Of a DNA stretch of 64,000 bases, positions 12,187 to 25,500 are shown one piece after another. Position 1 is the stretch's first letter, and each line of letters starts with the position of its first letter. The translations under genes were made by a program, and so were the position numbers. Source of the DNA: Parapristionchus giblindavisi (lineage: Eukaryota > Nematoda > Chromadorea > Rhabditida > Diplogasteridae); contig CALSFV010000203.1 of the NCBI GenBank assembly GCA_943737045.1, positions 919,501 to 983,500 of the forward strand. Reading direction: 5' to 3'. The notes below the pieces were generated by a model, which saw nothing but the letters and a program-made list of their open reading frames with translations, was not told the origin of the DNA and ran no database searches.

Positions 12187-13616
12187 TTATCAGGGCTATC
12201 TATGATTGTGGAGAAGTCAATTAATTCTCACGTGCACTCAAACATCGAATCCATCCGTACGATAGGAACATACGGAAGGTTAGGTTCTCACATTTCATCA
12301 TTATGAATTCTGTTTCAGGTGTGTTCTCATCACTATCAAGGATTCATCGATTCCATGAAGCAACTCATTCAAATGAGAGAAGTTTGAGGCTATCAAGGTA
12401 ATCGTCCATTTCTTATGAGAACCGAAGCGTGATTAGTATAGTGTAAGAACAATTTCATTACAGGAAAAGTCAAAGCATATTGATTCATCGATTCTAGAAA
12501 CTTCAGCTGGGATTAGTGCGAAGACAGCAGAGATTGTCAAGTATCGAAGTAGAAGTGATGATCTGAAGTAGTAATGATGATTAGAATGAAGAAGGCTGTA
12601 ATCCTGTTCGCTCTCCCATTGACGAGATTAATTGTTATCTGTTCTGGCAGGTGCTGAAATCCAATTGATCAGTCGTGGAGCACTCGATCAATTCTCATTA
12701 GATGCTATGCAATGTGAGATGTTCACTGCACGTTGTCCCATTCCTGGAATGGACAATCAATCACAAATACGTTTCTATATTCAGACAATTGCTCGATCTC
12801 GTAGTGAATGATGATTGGACTATGTTCTTACAAGGGGGTGGTCGCAACTGGTCCTGGCCATATGAGATGACAATAACATGACTAGGATCAGTTTTCGATG
12901 CTGATTACGAATCCGTTTTCAGAAAGTGCCTAATCGACCTGATTTTCGAAAAAAACGGTATTGAAATTTGGCTCGTTAATTCAAAAAGTGGTGTAGTTTC
13001 CTTCACAAACTATCTGGATTGTATCGGAAAGATCCGGCAATGTAAGGTAAACTATTGCGAGATATTATAGATGAGTTCACCAGCCCACCCGGACGGTTTG
13101 CGCAGGAAACCACACGAATTTCCGAATTAAAATATCGATTTCCTCTAAAATCAGGTCGATTAGGCACTTTCTGAAAACGGATTCGTAATCAGCATCGAAA
13201 ACTGATCCTAGTCATGTTATTGCCATCTCAAACGACCAGGACCAGTTGCGACCATCCCCTTGTTAGCTGATACAGAAATGATTGAAGAACATACGATCGA
13301 GGCAAGCCTATTGATGCAATTGTAATACTTGAGACGTGCGTAATTACGTTATCCTTGCTGTAATGTCTATTTAAAAGTGAATAGTGTGTATTAAAATTTA
13401 TTTTCACACTTTGTTGCATTGTGATTCAATATTTCGCGCAAAAAAATTTTAGCTTTCTTGCAATCAATATTTAGGGTGTTTAATTTCTTCATTTATAGGA
13501 AGATCGAGTTCGAGAAGAAGAGGTCAGGTCTTTTCTCAGTGAAAGGAAGTGATCGTAATAAGTTACTCGAGACTGTACTTCGTCAATTGAAAACGATTGC
13601 TGCTTCAGAGAGATAG
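12187..13616 (+). pseudogene. sec-15: Degraded, internally deleted copy of exocyst subunit Sec15
   Basis: Sec15 (EXOC6) is the exocyst subunit that links Rab-marked vesicles to the tethering complex. The N-terminal third is recognisable: IIRAIYDCGEVN, then FSRALKHRIHPYDRNIRK (to 12278), CSHHYQGFIDSMKQLIQMRE (12319-12381) and EKSKHIDSSILETSAGISAK (from 12464). The C-terminal end is also present: GALDQFSLDAMQCEMF (exon from 12651), then RQLLDLVVNDDWTMFL, LADTEMIEEHTIEAS (to 13321) and FEKKRSGLFSVKGSDRNKLL (13499-13616). The several hundred residues normally between are absent. TAA at 12222-12224 replaces what would be CAA, and the frame shifts just before the RQLLDL block near 12781. Exon-intron borders survive, so this is a duplicated gene and not a retrocopy. 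A MITE (12831-13262) splits the coding sequence between WTMF and LADTEM. Confidence 0.82.
12831..13262. mobile_element. 432-bp MITE, copy B, inserted in sec-15 copy
   Basis: Same family and same length as the element at 1313-1744, but with its centre inverted relative to that copy. TIRs are CAAGGGGGTGGTCGCAACTG at the left and the complement ending CCATCCCCTTG at the right. The target duplication TTA lies at 12828-12830 and 13263-13265. Removing the element and one TTA restores a continuous reading frame of the Sec15-like exon, showing that it entered coding sequence. Confidence 0.92.
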
Positions 13617-13632
13617 ACCATATGTGCTAATA

Positions 13633-14996
13633 CAGTACCGTACATACGCGACCAATCAGCGTAATTTTTTGATATGTTGTGCGCATAGGTCTTACCATCG
13701 TGTTGTGTAAGAAAACAACGACGTTTTTTTTTCAAAAATCAGAAAAATTTCATGAATTTTCAGATTTCGGCGATTTTCACATTTTGAACTATTATTTTTG
13801 ATTATTTTTTTATTTGTTTGCATTGAGCTGAAAATTTTTTTTAGGTTTTTCGGAGATAGGTCGGCTAAAGGACTCTAAGAATCTCAGTCGTTCGGATCGA
13901 CAAACCATTGCTAGACGCCGCGCCATGAGCATGAAGTTGGTCGTTCTGGCGCAGAATACGAGACTGACGTAGGGACTATCTCCTGTTCTGCAAATCGTCC
14001 AATTCGGACAAAAAGCTCTGGAAGGCCTCCCCCGACGAGATCGAAGATCGGCAGATTGATTACAAAGATCAGCGAGGCTAACCCCCGAAAATTCGGGAAT
14101 CGGGAATTCGCGCAAAGATTGTTTCAAGTCGTTTTCCTCTTGGAACACTGAGCTCCGGGGCACCTTAGGTACGGCATACGGGTGCATAACCATCGCCTGA
14201 ACGTCTATGAAATCATCCTGCCTCATAATGAACTCAGCCTTATGCAGCTTGCCGATATTGTCCGCATGGAATGCTCCCCACATCATCACGGAACCAGCCA
14301 CATGCTTCATAGTGGGAAATTGATACTTTTCACTGAATCTTGACCCAATAGACCGCCTCACATGGGCAATTTTGTCCGTTCCTAACATCAGAAACATGAT
14401 CTCGTCCGAACATGGTATCAAGATTCTATGAAAAGTGCCGCTCAGTATTCCAAAAGGAAAACGGCCTGAAACAATCTGTGCACGCGTTCCCGGATCCCGG
14501 ATTTTCGGGTTAGCCTTACTGACCCTTGTAATCAATCTGCTGATCTTCGAACTCGTCGGGGGAGGCCTTCCAGAGCCTTTTGTCCGAATTGGACGATTTG
14601 CAGAGCTGGAGATCGTCCCTACGTCCATCTTGTACTCCTGAGCCAGGTCGACCAACTTCATGCTCATGGCGCTGTGTCTAGCAATGGCTTGTCGATCCGA
14701 ACGACTTTGATTCTTAGAGTTCTTTAGTCGACCTATCTCGTGAGAACCTAAAACAATTTTTCAGCTCAATGCAAACAAGTAAAAAAAATAATCAAAAATA
14801 ATAGTTCAAAATGTGAAAATCGCCGAAATCTGAAAATTCATGAAATTTTTCTGATTTTTGAAAAAATGTCGTTTTTTTCTTACACAATACGATAAGACCT
14901 ATGCGCACAACATATCAAAAAATTACGCTGATTGGTCGCGTACAAGTAAAGTTACATTGAAAAATGTACCTTTTGGTATACTTTTACACGGTACTG
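13633..14996 (-). mobile_element. Foldback Tc1-type transposon with disrupted transposase
   Basis: TA target duplications flank the terminal repeats CAGTACCGT...ACGGTACTG. The minus strand carries Tc1 transposase fragments: an N-terminal helix-turn-helix part (KLVDLAQEYKMDVGTISS), a GRPP linker, and a DDE-core part resembling Tc1 (DEIMFLMLGTDKIAHVRR; KYQFPTMKHVAGSVMMWGAF). The 3' third of the transposase is missing. In its place the left arm (13633 to about 14150) is an inverted copy of the right arm (about 14436 to 14996), including the transposase N-terminus. The element is therefore a palindrome with arms over 500 bp and a catalytic-core spacer. A 285-codon open frame runs through core and left arm, but its C-terminal half is antisense arm sequence. 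Confidence 0.88.
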
Positions 14997-16594
14997 TATA
15001 TTGCATGAAGAGATGTAGCGGGGTTGCAAATTTGAGCACCAATACTGAAGACTCAGTTCATAGATGTGCCAACAACCCGTTAAGGGCCTAAATGATGCTA
15101 GAGGCGAGTGATGTTTGACCTTATCTCTTCTTGGTATCTCTTCTTTCGTCCTCAGTCCATGAACATTTTTTGTTGTGTGGCCCTACCGTTCAGAAGCAGC
15201 TTTTCAATGTATCATTTATTTATTTCCCTTATTTTGTCTTAGTGCTGATTCCTTTCAGATCCGCAGCAAACGTTTTGCTGAGGTCCACTCGGTTGCAGAG
15301 CGAACACTTTTTCTCTCACATCTCTCGTCCCTGCGCCTCTTTTGATGAAATCTCTTATTTTCAAAGCTCCTATACACGTTGATGTTCTCAAAAGTTTTTA
15401 CTCTATTGATGAAGTTTGAACTTTGATCTTTGTTTTTTTTTATTATTTTTGATCTTTGTCAACAATTTTTGAAACGATGGGCGTAAATACCGGTCTTCGA
15501 CTGTATTCATAGATGTTGAATTTCATTTGATATTTTCTGTTAAAAGAAGATAATCTCACATTAAATGATGTACAATATATTTTTCGCATATTCATACTTC
15601 AATATGGCATACGTCACATTTAAAAAAAATTTCTTATCATTAAACGTCTTGAACAAGCCCAATATTGTTTCATTATCATTATTTTTGTATTTCACAAATA
15701 TTATTAACACGAACGAAATTTGAAAAACTATAAAAATTTCGGTAGGTATGATAAGACGACGAGAAAACACTCAAAGGAGAGAAAACCAAGACTGCTATAT
15801 GGAGTTCATCTACATAAATGGATTTGATAGATTGCGGAAATATTTGTGAAGTGTTCATGTATATGCACGATCGATATAACAGGCATATATCGATGACAAT
15901 ATATCGCCATCTATATTATAACCGAAATTATAACTCTAGGCCCCTTTGCAAGGGTTAAAAATTAGAAAATTGCAAAGCTCTATTCACTTTGTTCTTTAGA
16001 TCTTTCTATGACAGCAGACATCGCAATTGAAAGTCTATGCACTCAATCACTTCAATAATCAAATAATTACAATTCAATTACTTTTTTTCTCTCTTTTTCT
16101 ATATTCATCGCGCCTTTAAACGTCAATTCAAACATTTCATTCATTGAAAATTCATTGAATAGTTAATAAATATCAGATTTCACAGTAACCATACAGTACT
16201 CTTTCAGTTAAGTGATAGGAATACTGTAACTAGTGCGATCATGTATTCCCTGGATTGAAGTCGTTCGTGATGATGTGCAGGAACATCTGCCGAACGTGAA
16301 CGCAACGCGACCGCCGCGCTAGGCGAGAGATTGTACGTAAATGAGAGAGTGCCAGGCGTGGTCCTGCCGTCCTTCTCGCCCGCCTAGTTTGACCTAGCCA
16401 AGGTGGGCACAATCTCGTTCCGTTCATATATTCTTATCAATTGATTTTTCACATATGATTGCCATCATAATTTTTTTTTCTAAAAGACATATATCTCCAC
16501 TTCTTCTTTAAAAAATATTCGCTTAATAACAATCGTTGCATGGCATTTCTCAATGAGAGATCGATGTTCCCCTTGTCAGATATATGGGTAAAAG
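14997..16594. other. Intergenic, upstream of ada-2
   Basis: AT-rich, with no recognisable gene. A GC-rich patch at about 16280-16420 stands out from its surroundings but shows no coding or tRNA features that I can support. The end of the stretch probably includes the ada-2 promoter. Confidence 0.5.
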
Positions 16595-19500
16595 ATGACG
16601 GAGACAGTAACGGGAGGAGCTATACCCATCGATCCTTTGATTCGAAGATGTGTCTTCTGCATACAACTTATTGATGATAGTACGCCATGGATACTATGTG
16701 ATTGTAAAGCGGAGATTTGCATTCCCGTTAGTCTTTTGTACACTTTCTTACTTTACTGATATATTATTTGCAGCTTCTTTATTAAATTGCCAGTCTGCAA
16801 TTTCATAGACACATATATTTGAAGTTTAAATTTGAACTGTAATAGTAAATCTGTATGTATGATACAACAATGATGTGAAATGTGAATGAAAAATATTCTT
16901 TCGATTTCAGTGTTTCGAATGTGGATCGGAAGGAGGAAAACACAAACGTGGACATGGATATCGTGTCTATCGTCCGGATGGAACAATGGAAGTAGCAACT
17001 GAACGAATAGAAAAGAATAAAGTTGGACCATGGAAGTTTACTGAGGAACGACAGTTACTCGATACTATACAACACTTCAAATTGGGAAACTGGTTCGTAT
17101 ATACTATGAAAACAGGGATAGATATTGACTCTCTAAATGAGTGTATCGATTGTAGGACAGAGGTTGTGACTACACTTAATAAGGGAAAGAAGGAGAAGAA
17201 GACTAAAGAGGAATATATTGAGTACTTCCAACGATTCTTCATCTCTTCTACCATTGGACAGATTGCTATGTGTGAAAAGGAATGGTATGCCTTGCTCTCA
17301 TAATAATAATAAATTTTATCTGAAATGGAAGGGTATTTTAAGATTCATAATTAAATGTTTGAAAAATATGATAAATGATTAAGAACATCACATTCAATTC
17401 AAATTTATTTGTTTTTTATCATAGTAATATTATTCATTATTGCTGATATACAGTCCCGCACGTTCGCGCTCCCTAAACGCGGCCCGCGGGGGGCCGCATC
17501 ATGCCGCATCGATGAATAATTGTTTTTCAAACATTTCATTGCTTGTGATCGTTGCATCATCAGATAATATTAATATCACCGCAGAAACGAAAATTTTTGG
17601 TTGAGTGTGGACAGCATCACACAGCCAGCCGTGCCCCCGAAACGCGGCATGATGCGGCCCGCGGGGGCCCGCATCATGCCGCATCGATGAATAAATTTTT
17701 TATTCAAACATTTCATTGGCTGCGATCGTTGCATCATCATGTCCGCACCCTTATTTAATGATGCAACGATCACAAACAACGAATTGTTTAAAAAAAAATT
17801 ATTCATCGATGCGACATGATGCGGCCCCCCGCGGGCCGCGGGGGGCCGCAACCTGCCGCGTTTAGGGAGGGCGAACGTGCGACGCGGTCCACACTCAACC
17901 AAAAATTTTCGTTTCTGCGGTGATATTAATATTATCTGATGATGCAACGATCACCAGCAATGAAATGTTTGAAAAACAATTATTCATCGATGCGGCATGA
18001 TGCGGCCCCCCGCGGGCCGCGGGGGGCCGCAACCTGCCGCGTTTAGGGAGCGCGAACGTGCGGGACTGTAGAGTTATGTTCTTGAAATTGATTAACTATT
18101 GTATTTTTACAGGTTCGACTCCCGTGAAAAGTTCCTCTATGAGAATCAACCTGAAATGCTTCGGCGACTACCGAGAACAGAGCCATTGTATTATCAATGT
18201 GAGATTATAACATAATAAAACACAGTGGATTAATTATGTATTACTTGTAGTGGTCCTTGAAATGCTTCGAAGTATGAAGAAACTTCCTGATCTCGAGGAC
18301 TTTGATGAACTGAAATGTATGGAACTTCTAGAAACATACGTGAAGAAGAAGAGTTTAGAACTGAGAAAGAAGAAGGTAATACATTGATTTCGTAGTAATA
18401 GTACATGAGTATTGTTTGTTTTACAGGCGATCGAGATTAATAATAGACCAGTGGAGGATACAACGAATTATGGAGAGGATTGTGAAGATGATTGGTTACA
18501 TGAAATAAATGGAAAGCAGAAGGTACAATCATTTTATATCACAGTACACAGTTCCTGTGTTATTTCCTTAATATTCGCACTTTCTTTTCTAGTTTTTATT
18601 TTCTTTAAAATAATTTTTGTATCTGATAGCTGTGACAGATACGTATTCTGCCTGTTCCGTATTCTGCTTCCAAGTCAAATCTCTTTTTTTCTCCTTTCTG
18701 TCTTTATCCTGATACGTTCTTCACAACTCATAATAATCATTCTTTTGCAGAAACGCCAAACAAAACGATTCAAGAATCAATTGGATAAGGAGCACTTCCT
18801 TGCTCAATGTGACAATTACAAAGAGAGAAGAGCAGCGATCATCAAAAGACTCGAACACAAGAAAAACGGAACTGAACCTCCCGTCTTGGAGAGTAGAAGA
18901 TGGAGACACGTAAGCTATTATTATATTATATTTATCTACGTGTCGAGCACGCAACGGTACATATGAATAATAAAATATTTAGTATATCTCGTGAATTCGT
19001 TGTTGTGAATTCAGAAATAAATATTCGAAGTTTAGAGTACTTATTCATTCAAAGTGAGCATTTAAGCCATATTAATACAATCTTAATTTTCAGTCCGAGC
19101 GTAAACTGGAAAGGAAGCTCTTCGAAGAGGCTGGATTCAAGCCAGATTTTCGTGATGACGAACTGACTGCCTCATCCATTGATACGGACGAAGCCAAGTC
19201 CGAGAGTGATGCTTACGATTCTGGTGATCAAGAACGTGAAATGAGTAATGCAATGAAAGCAATGAAGGAAGAGAAGAGAATGAATGAGAAGATGATTGAA
19301 GAAATGGATGAGAAACTATGTAGTCTATTCAAGAGTGCTCCTCCTAAGAATGAGACCAAGCGGAAAGGTTCAGTTGTTGTTCAGGAGAAGGATGATGAAG
19401 AGAAGAAAGGAGAGGAGGAGGAAGATGGAATGGATTGGAACAGTGAAGAATTGGGACCGAATGATAGAAATGATGATGGAGAGGGGAAAGTAGATCAATC

Positions 19501-22500
19501 TATGGAAACAAATGAAGTGAAAGAAGAACAGAAGGTTGGAGAAGAACCAATAGAGAGAAGTGATGAACCAATGAATGAAGAAGAAGCTGAGTTCTTCAAG
19601 AAATGGGGATATAAGAAGGGTTCTCATCTGGAATCATGGTTCCGTTCTATGGATCATAACAGTATACCCTCTACATCCACTCAGTCTATTGATCAATCTG
19701 GTGAACAGATAGGAGGTCCTAGTTGTTATTATCCCTATCAAGTAGAGAGAGAAGGAAGTAGTAACGGATCTGATGCTACGATTCCCGCGAGAAATGGAGA
19801 AATGGATATGAATGTACAAGATAAGAACGATGATGCACGAAGTGATGATTCAGATGCGACTATACCCGCTCGTAGAGAGAGGAATGATAGTGGTAAGGAA
19901 CAAGAGAAGAAGGATGATTTGGATGGGCTAGAGTCACCTTCTAGTAGGCGAATCAAGAGCCCTCTTTATGCTGAACCATATGAGGGTGATGAGGAATCTG
20001 TTGGAGAAGAATCAAATGAGAAGAATGAGCGAGGAGATGATGGTGAATCTTCGACTGTTCAACGAGGAGAGGATGACAGCTACGAACAAGAGAAGAGCAA
20101 GCAAGTGTTCACCGTACCTCAGACTCCCATTCTTGTCGTTAAGCGGGTAAGCATTTCCATCATTTTAATGCAAATTTGAATAAGAATTTTTAAAAAAAGT
20201 TTCACTGTATGGTCCGAAATATCTCTTTTTTCTCGGTGATTAATTAATTAATTGAAGCATTCGGCTTGAATCTTTATAGTTTCTGTAGTGATCCAATGGT
20301 TCTTTCAGGTACACGCTGAAGGACGCACTAATGTAACGGCCGAGTTGAAGCCCAGAGGACCAAAGAAGATTACGATCGCTCCCATTCAACGACCAATCGA
20401 TGATAATGTAGAGATGACAGCTCTAGAAGAGAGGACTGAAGAAGATGAACCTGCCACAAACAAGAAAGATCGAACTTATTATACTCCAAATATGTTCGAG
20501 ATCATTCGTCCGAGTATTCATCCAAGTAAGGAGAGAAAGGAAGAGATCAATGAAGAAGTAGAACTGGAACGAGAGAAGAATGCTTTATTAATGGCTATTC
20601 GACCACTTTTAGTGAGTTTCTTATATTTTGCATTAATATAATATTTCAAAAATATGATCTTCAATACTATAAATTATTCAGGGTCCAATCGGTCTGAAAC
20701 CACGCAAGAAGGCGAAAGTGACTCGTAATATCACAAGAATAAGCAAGCTTCTCACATCAACGAGGAAGCTCGTTGTGACTCGTCGAGATGTTTCCTCTCG
20801 TAGTACTTCTCCTACACTTGGTAGTGGTCACGAGAGCGATTCCACTACTGTTCCTGGAAAGACTCCTTCACATGCTAGTAGAGACAGTCCAGAATTTGGA
20901 AGTTGCTCATCTCGAAGATATCCCGCTCGTGGTGCAAGTCCTTCTTCTCATAAAAGTCCCGATCGCTCAACACCACCATCTCGTAAACACTCAGGCCATA
21001 GGAGAAGTCCCTCAGGAGGTCTTTCTTCTGCACCCAGAAGTGGAAAGAGTGTCGGGAAATCTAGAAAAAGAGTCTACAATAGTAGTGATGAAGATGAAGT
21101 TGAGCGATATGAAGAAGAAATAAGACAAAGAGAAGAAAGAACAAGTATGGCGGTTGAAGAAGATGGTGATATTCAGAGGACGAGGACTGTAACAGAAAGG
21201 AGGAAGGAGAGGATACCTAAATCTAAGGTTTGTTGATCTTCAATAACCAATCTACGATAAACATTTAGTCGGTGCGATTATAGTACTAATGAAAATGATA
21301 GCTCCCGAGTCTCATGCCATCATACTTACAGGAATGTTTCGTGGATCTCAGTGTTCCTCATCATCAGAAGAAAATCGAAGCGAAGTTGATCAAGTCTAAT
21401 CCTAACGGTGATACAATCTGGCGCGATAAGATTCTCTCGATGAAGGAACAGCTCAATACTCTCACTGATGATGAAGAAATATCAGAGAAAGAAGACACTG
21501 CAGAGCCTGATGAACCTGTTCCTAAGGTGACCATAATCATATCCAATTGTCGTTCTTTGATCTTTGAAATTCAAAATTAATATTATGTTTACAGAAGAAG
21601 GCTCGTCGTTCTCGCAAGCGCATCGCTACAAGCAAACGAGAGAGAAGAGCGATGTACCAACAAAAGAAGATCAACAAGGCCAATAGAGAAGCTAGGAAGG
21701 TAACCATGGATGTATCCTGTGAATTATTTAATGATCATTTTATAGCCAAAGAAGTCAAGTACGCTCTTCACTGGGAAAGAATATAAATATCTGAGAGAAG
21801 CAATGGAACACGTGCCATTTGATGAACTCGATGTTGGACTGCATTATCGACCTGTTTATAAGGGAATGACTAATGAATTCTGGGAATTGGGATATAATCG
21901 AGAGCGAGACGAATATGAAGAGGTATTTTATTTGATCTTGATATCAAAATTATATCACGATACGGAAGTATATGTACGAATTGACGTACGATTACGGTAA
22001 TCATGCAAGGCACAGTATGTGTGTTCGATACAGAAGATGCCATCAATATGATTCAGCGAAAAACAATATTGCAATGATGGATTCAAGCAAATTTTATTCA
22101 GGAATTCTTCGACGAAGCCGAAGAGCTCATCTCTCGCATCTACATCTACAATGAGAAGGCCACACCCGGAAAGGATATTGCCATGGGTAAGTAATAGATA
22201 GATATACCTTAAAAGATAATGAATATGATTCATAAATATAATTAATAGGAAGATATTGTAATATCTCTTATGAGAAAGAATAAAGGTGACCGTATTACAG
22301 AAGTGAAGATATCCAAGGTTCAACGATATCTTCGTGTTCTTCAAGAACGTCGTGCTATTCGTCACATGATGGCTGAACACGAAAGATTGCCCAAGTTCTT
22401 TGCTCTTATGAAGGTAACAATATCACTTCGATCATCACTTAATTTAACATATTGTCGTTGCAGAAACAGAAGAAGACTCTTAAGAAGAGAAAGAATCTGT

Positions 22501-25500
22501 TGAATGATGGAAGAGATGATGAGGCCAAACTTCGTAATCGTCTTGAGACTTGTTTCACTCGTGATCAATTACTAGAGATGAAACTCGCATTCATGAGTAA
22601 GTCTTTATGCTTACTACATGTTCGATCTCACATAGTCTTGACATCTTCCTGATTCACTCTCAAATCTTAATCTATTTTGGATTAGAGATGGCCTCACGAT
22701 GATATCAAGTCTACTTCTTTTACACACCGAGTACTTCTTCTTTCATTAATAGACCTTAGCCCTCCCTATTTTCCATTCCTCTGTGCTATATGATTGAGTC
22801 ATCTACATATATAATTTCAATTCCGTCCCTTCATCCCCTTATCTTACAGGGTTGGACGATGTCAAGACTCGCCATCGTCGATTACGCGCACTACACGAAC
22901 GAGGAATCACAAGCACGAGAGGTAACATAACAAGTCCCCGCCCTTTCTCATTTCTTACCTTTCTACTGCTTATCTATCTTCATCTATCTCCCTTTTGCAT
23001 GCACTTCCTTTACTTCCGATGGTCTAAAATGAAAGAAGAAGAAAAGGGTGTATAAGAAGAGAGATACTTTAGGATAGTCGGTGTCTCTCTTCAAACCCCT
23101 TTCATTTCAGATTGGACTGCCCTTCTCGCCGTTATCATACTCATACATATTCATCTATTGATGGAAGCTTTCATTGCACTCTATCTCAAGTCTCGATGTG
23201 ATCGACTTCTTCACGACTTCACCGATAACCTTGGAGAGTCCATATCTGTCTCTTGTGGATTGGAAGCATTGGAGATGCGAGATGAATTCATTTTCATTGA
23301 TTCGATCGAAGTCGGAAGTATTCTGCCCACTCGCCCTTGTCTACTTTCCCTGCGGCCCAGAGTCCCCTACAATAGGAATGGGTTTATGCTCCAGTCATCG
23401 ACCGCTTTCCGGAATCATGGAAATTGTCTTCCAACTGGTCGTCATGGTTTAAACTCTGCCCATTCTCCGTCATACACACCAGCCCAATCGCACACAACAG
23501 CTCGGGAGGTGGCAGCTCGTCCGGTCACCACTGGCCCTCCTCCTGCTTATGATGGAAGATCGGATGCATCTTCAAGATGTCTTTTATCCCCAACACCTGC
23601 ATATTCATCATCCAATAACTCTGTCGACTCTCGATTACCTCGTAAAGAGGACGACGATGATGCAGATTATGAGGATTGCACTGAAGAAGAAGATATCGTC
23701 ATTCCTCATGATGAAGATGAAAGAGACGAAGAAGAGGACTTATTGGAGGTGTACAACAATCTGGTCAATAGAAAGGACGTTTCTGGGCTCTTGAGAATGA
23801 ATCGATTCACACATATCTCAGGTGGTCAACAATTCACGATTGTTCCATACAAGAAAGGAGAGGAGATCATGAGAACTATGGATTTTAATCTCTCATCTGA
23901 TACGACTATGGATATGCTTGAATTAGACTTGAATTGCGCCCGTTTAGAAGATGCGAGAAGAGTCCTAGATGATAGTGCATTCACTGTCAACCAAGCATCT
24001 ATCATTCGTCAACCACATATCGATTTCCATTTATCGCCTAGTAAAAAGAACTACACAGAGGATGAAATGCAACTTCGTACTTTTCATTTGATAACTGATG
24101 AGGGAAAAGATCTCGATTCAAGACTAGAAGAAGCCCTGAAGTTATCTCTAACCTCAAGAAGTATCGGTTCACTGCCCCCACCTGTACCTCTTCCAATATC
24201 AAAGTGGAATCGTCCCAAAGATGAGCCCACTCCATGCAATATCTGCAACTATGTGGTTGGTTGCAAGTGCAAGAAACTCGATATGACTTCTTTGAGGACA
24301 GCTGATCTCTCATCAAACCCACAGAAGAAATATACGTCTCCATCTAAGGCCCTAACTGCACCTATAGTTAGAGATAATTTATTTGGTAGCTATGCATCTA
24401 CTTCTAAGGGAAAGTTCCTATATGATTCCCAATCTGAGAAGAAGAGTGAAGATATCATGACAGAAGAGATGAGACGATGTATATTGACAGAAGCACCGAC
24501 AGACCCAATCAAAGAAGAACTCACATTGGTCACTGCAAAAGTAAAGGATAAATATGAGGAGGAAAAAGAAAGAACATTGAATCGACCGATTGAACGGAAG
24601 AAGATCGATAAGAAGAGAAAGGAAGTAGTCGATCACCGTTTACATTCAATGATGGATGAGGCTGGACCATCTAGAGTCAAAGAAGAGCCAATGGAGGAAG
24701 GTGAAATGAGTACTGAGAGGCGAGTTAAGGATGAAACATGGGAAGAAAATGAGATCTATATGATGGACACGAATGATTATAAGGTTGAAGTGGAAGTTGC
24801 AGATGAAGATGATGTTGACATGAATCCAGATATGAAGAGTATCAAGAAAGAAGAAAAGAAGGAACCATCGGATTCTGATTCATCGAAAGAAGACGAATAT
24901 GGTTACGATGTGTATGAAGATTATGAGGTAGACGAAGAAGAAGAAGAAGAAGAAGAAGATGATGATGTTGATGATGATGATGATGATGATGAAGACCATG
25001 TACAACAAGATGTTTTATATGGTGAAGATGAAGAAATAGAAGAGGATGAAGATTTGAGTGGAGAAGACGAAGAGGAAGAGGAAGAAATACTCTATTCCTC
25101 ACATTGCGATTATGAATACGATAGCTATGATTTTCTTCTATCGAATACAATATCTGATGAAGAAAGAAGTGAAATGGAAAAGAAGAAATCTCGTTTGAAA
25201 AATGCCATCAAATTCAGTAATAAATGTGTAGAATCAGAAGTACGAGATCATCCCCTCATAGAGAATCCATTCCATACTGTTTCTCGTATTATTACCGATC
25301 CTGAATATAATCCAACTGAAGGACTCCGAGGAAGATTTCAAAAATTCTCTCGATATCTGGAAGACCATGATAAAAACGTCCCACTCAAACCTCATGCCCC
25401 AATGAGAACTAAACCTGAAGTGCACCATCTTAAATATACTACTCATATCGACATGAAACTCTGCCATGTTTGTGCATTTATCGCATCACTTTTCTTGTGG

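Noticed and set aside
16239..16427. Arg-rich 62-codon minus-strand frame in a GC-rich patch
   Set aside because: Patch composition explains the Arg content; no splice or start context, and no RNA fold I could support.
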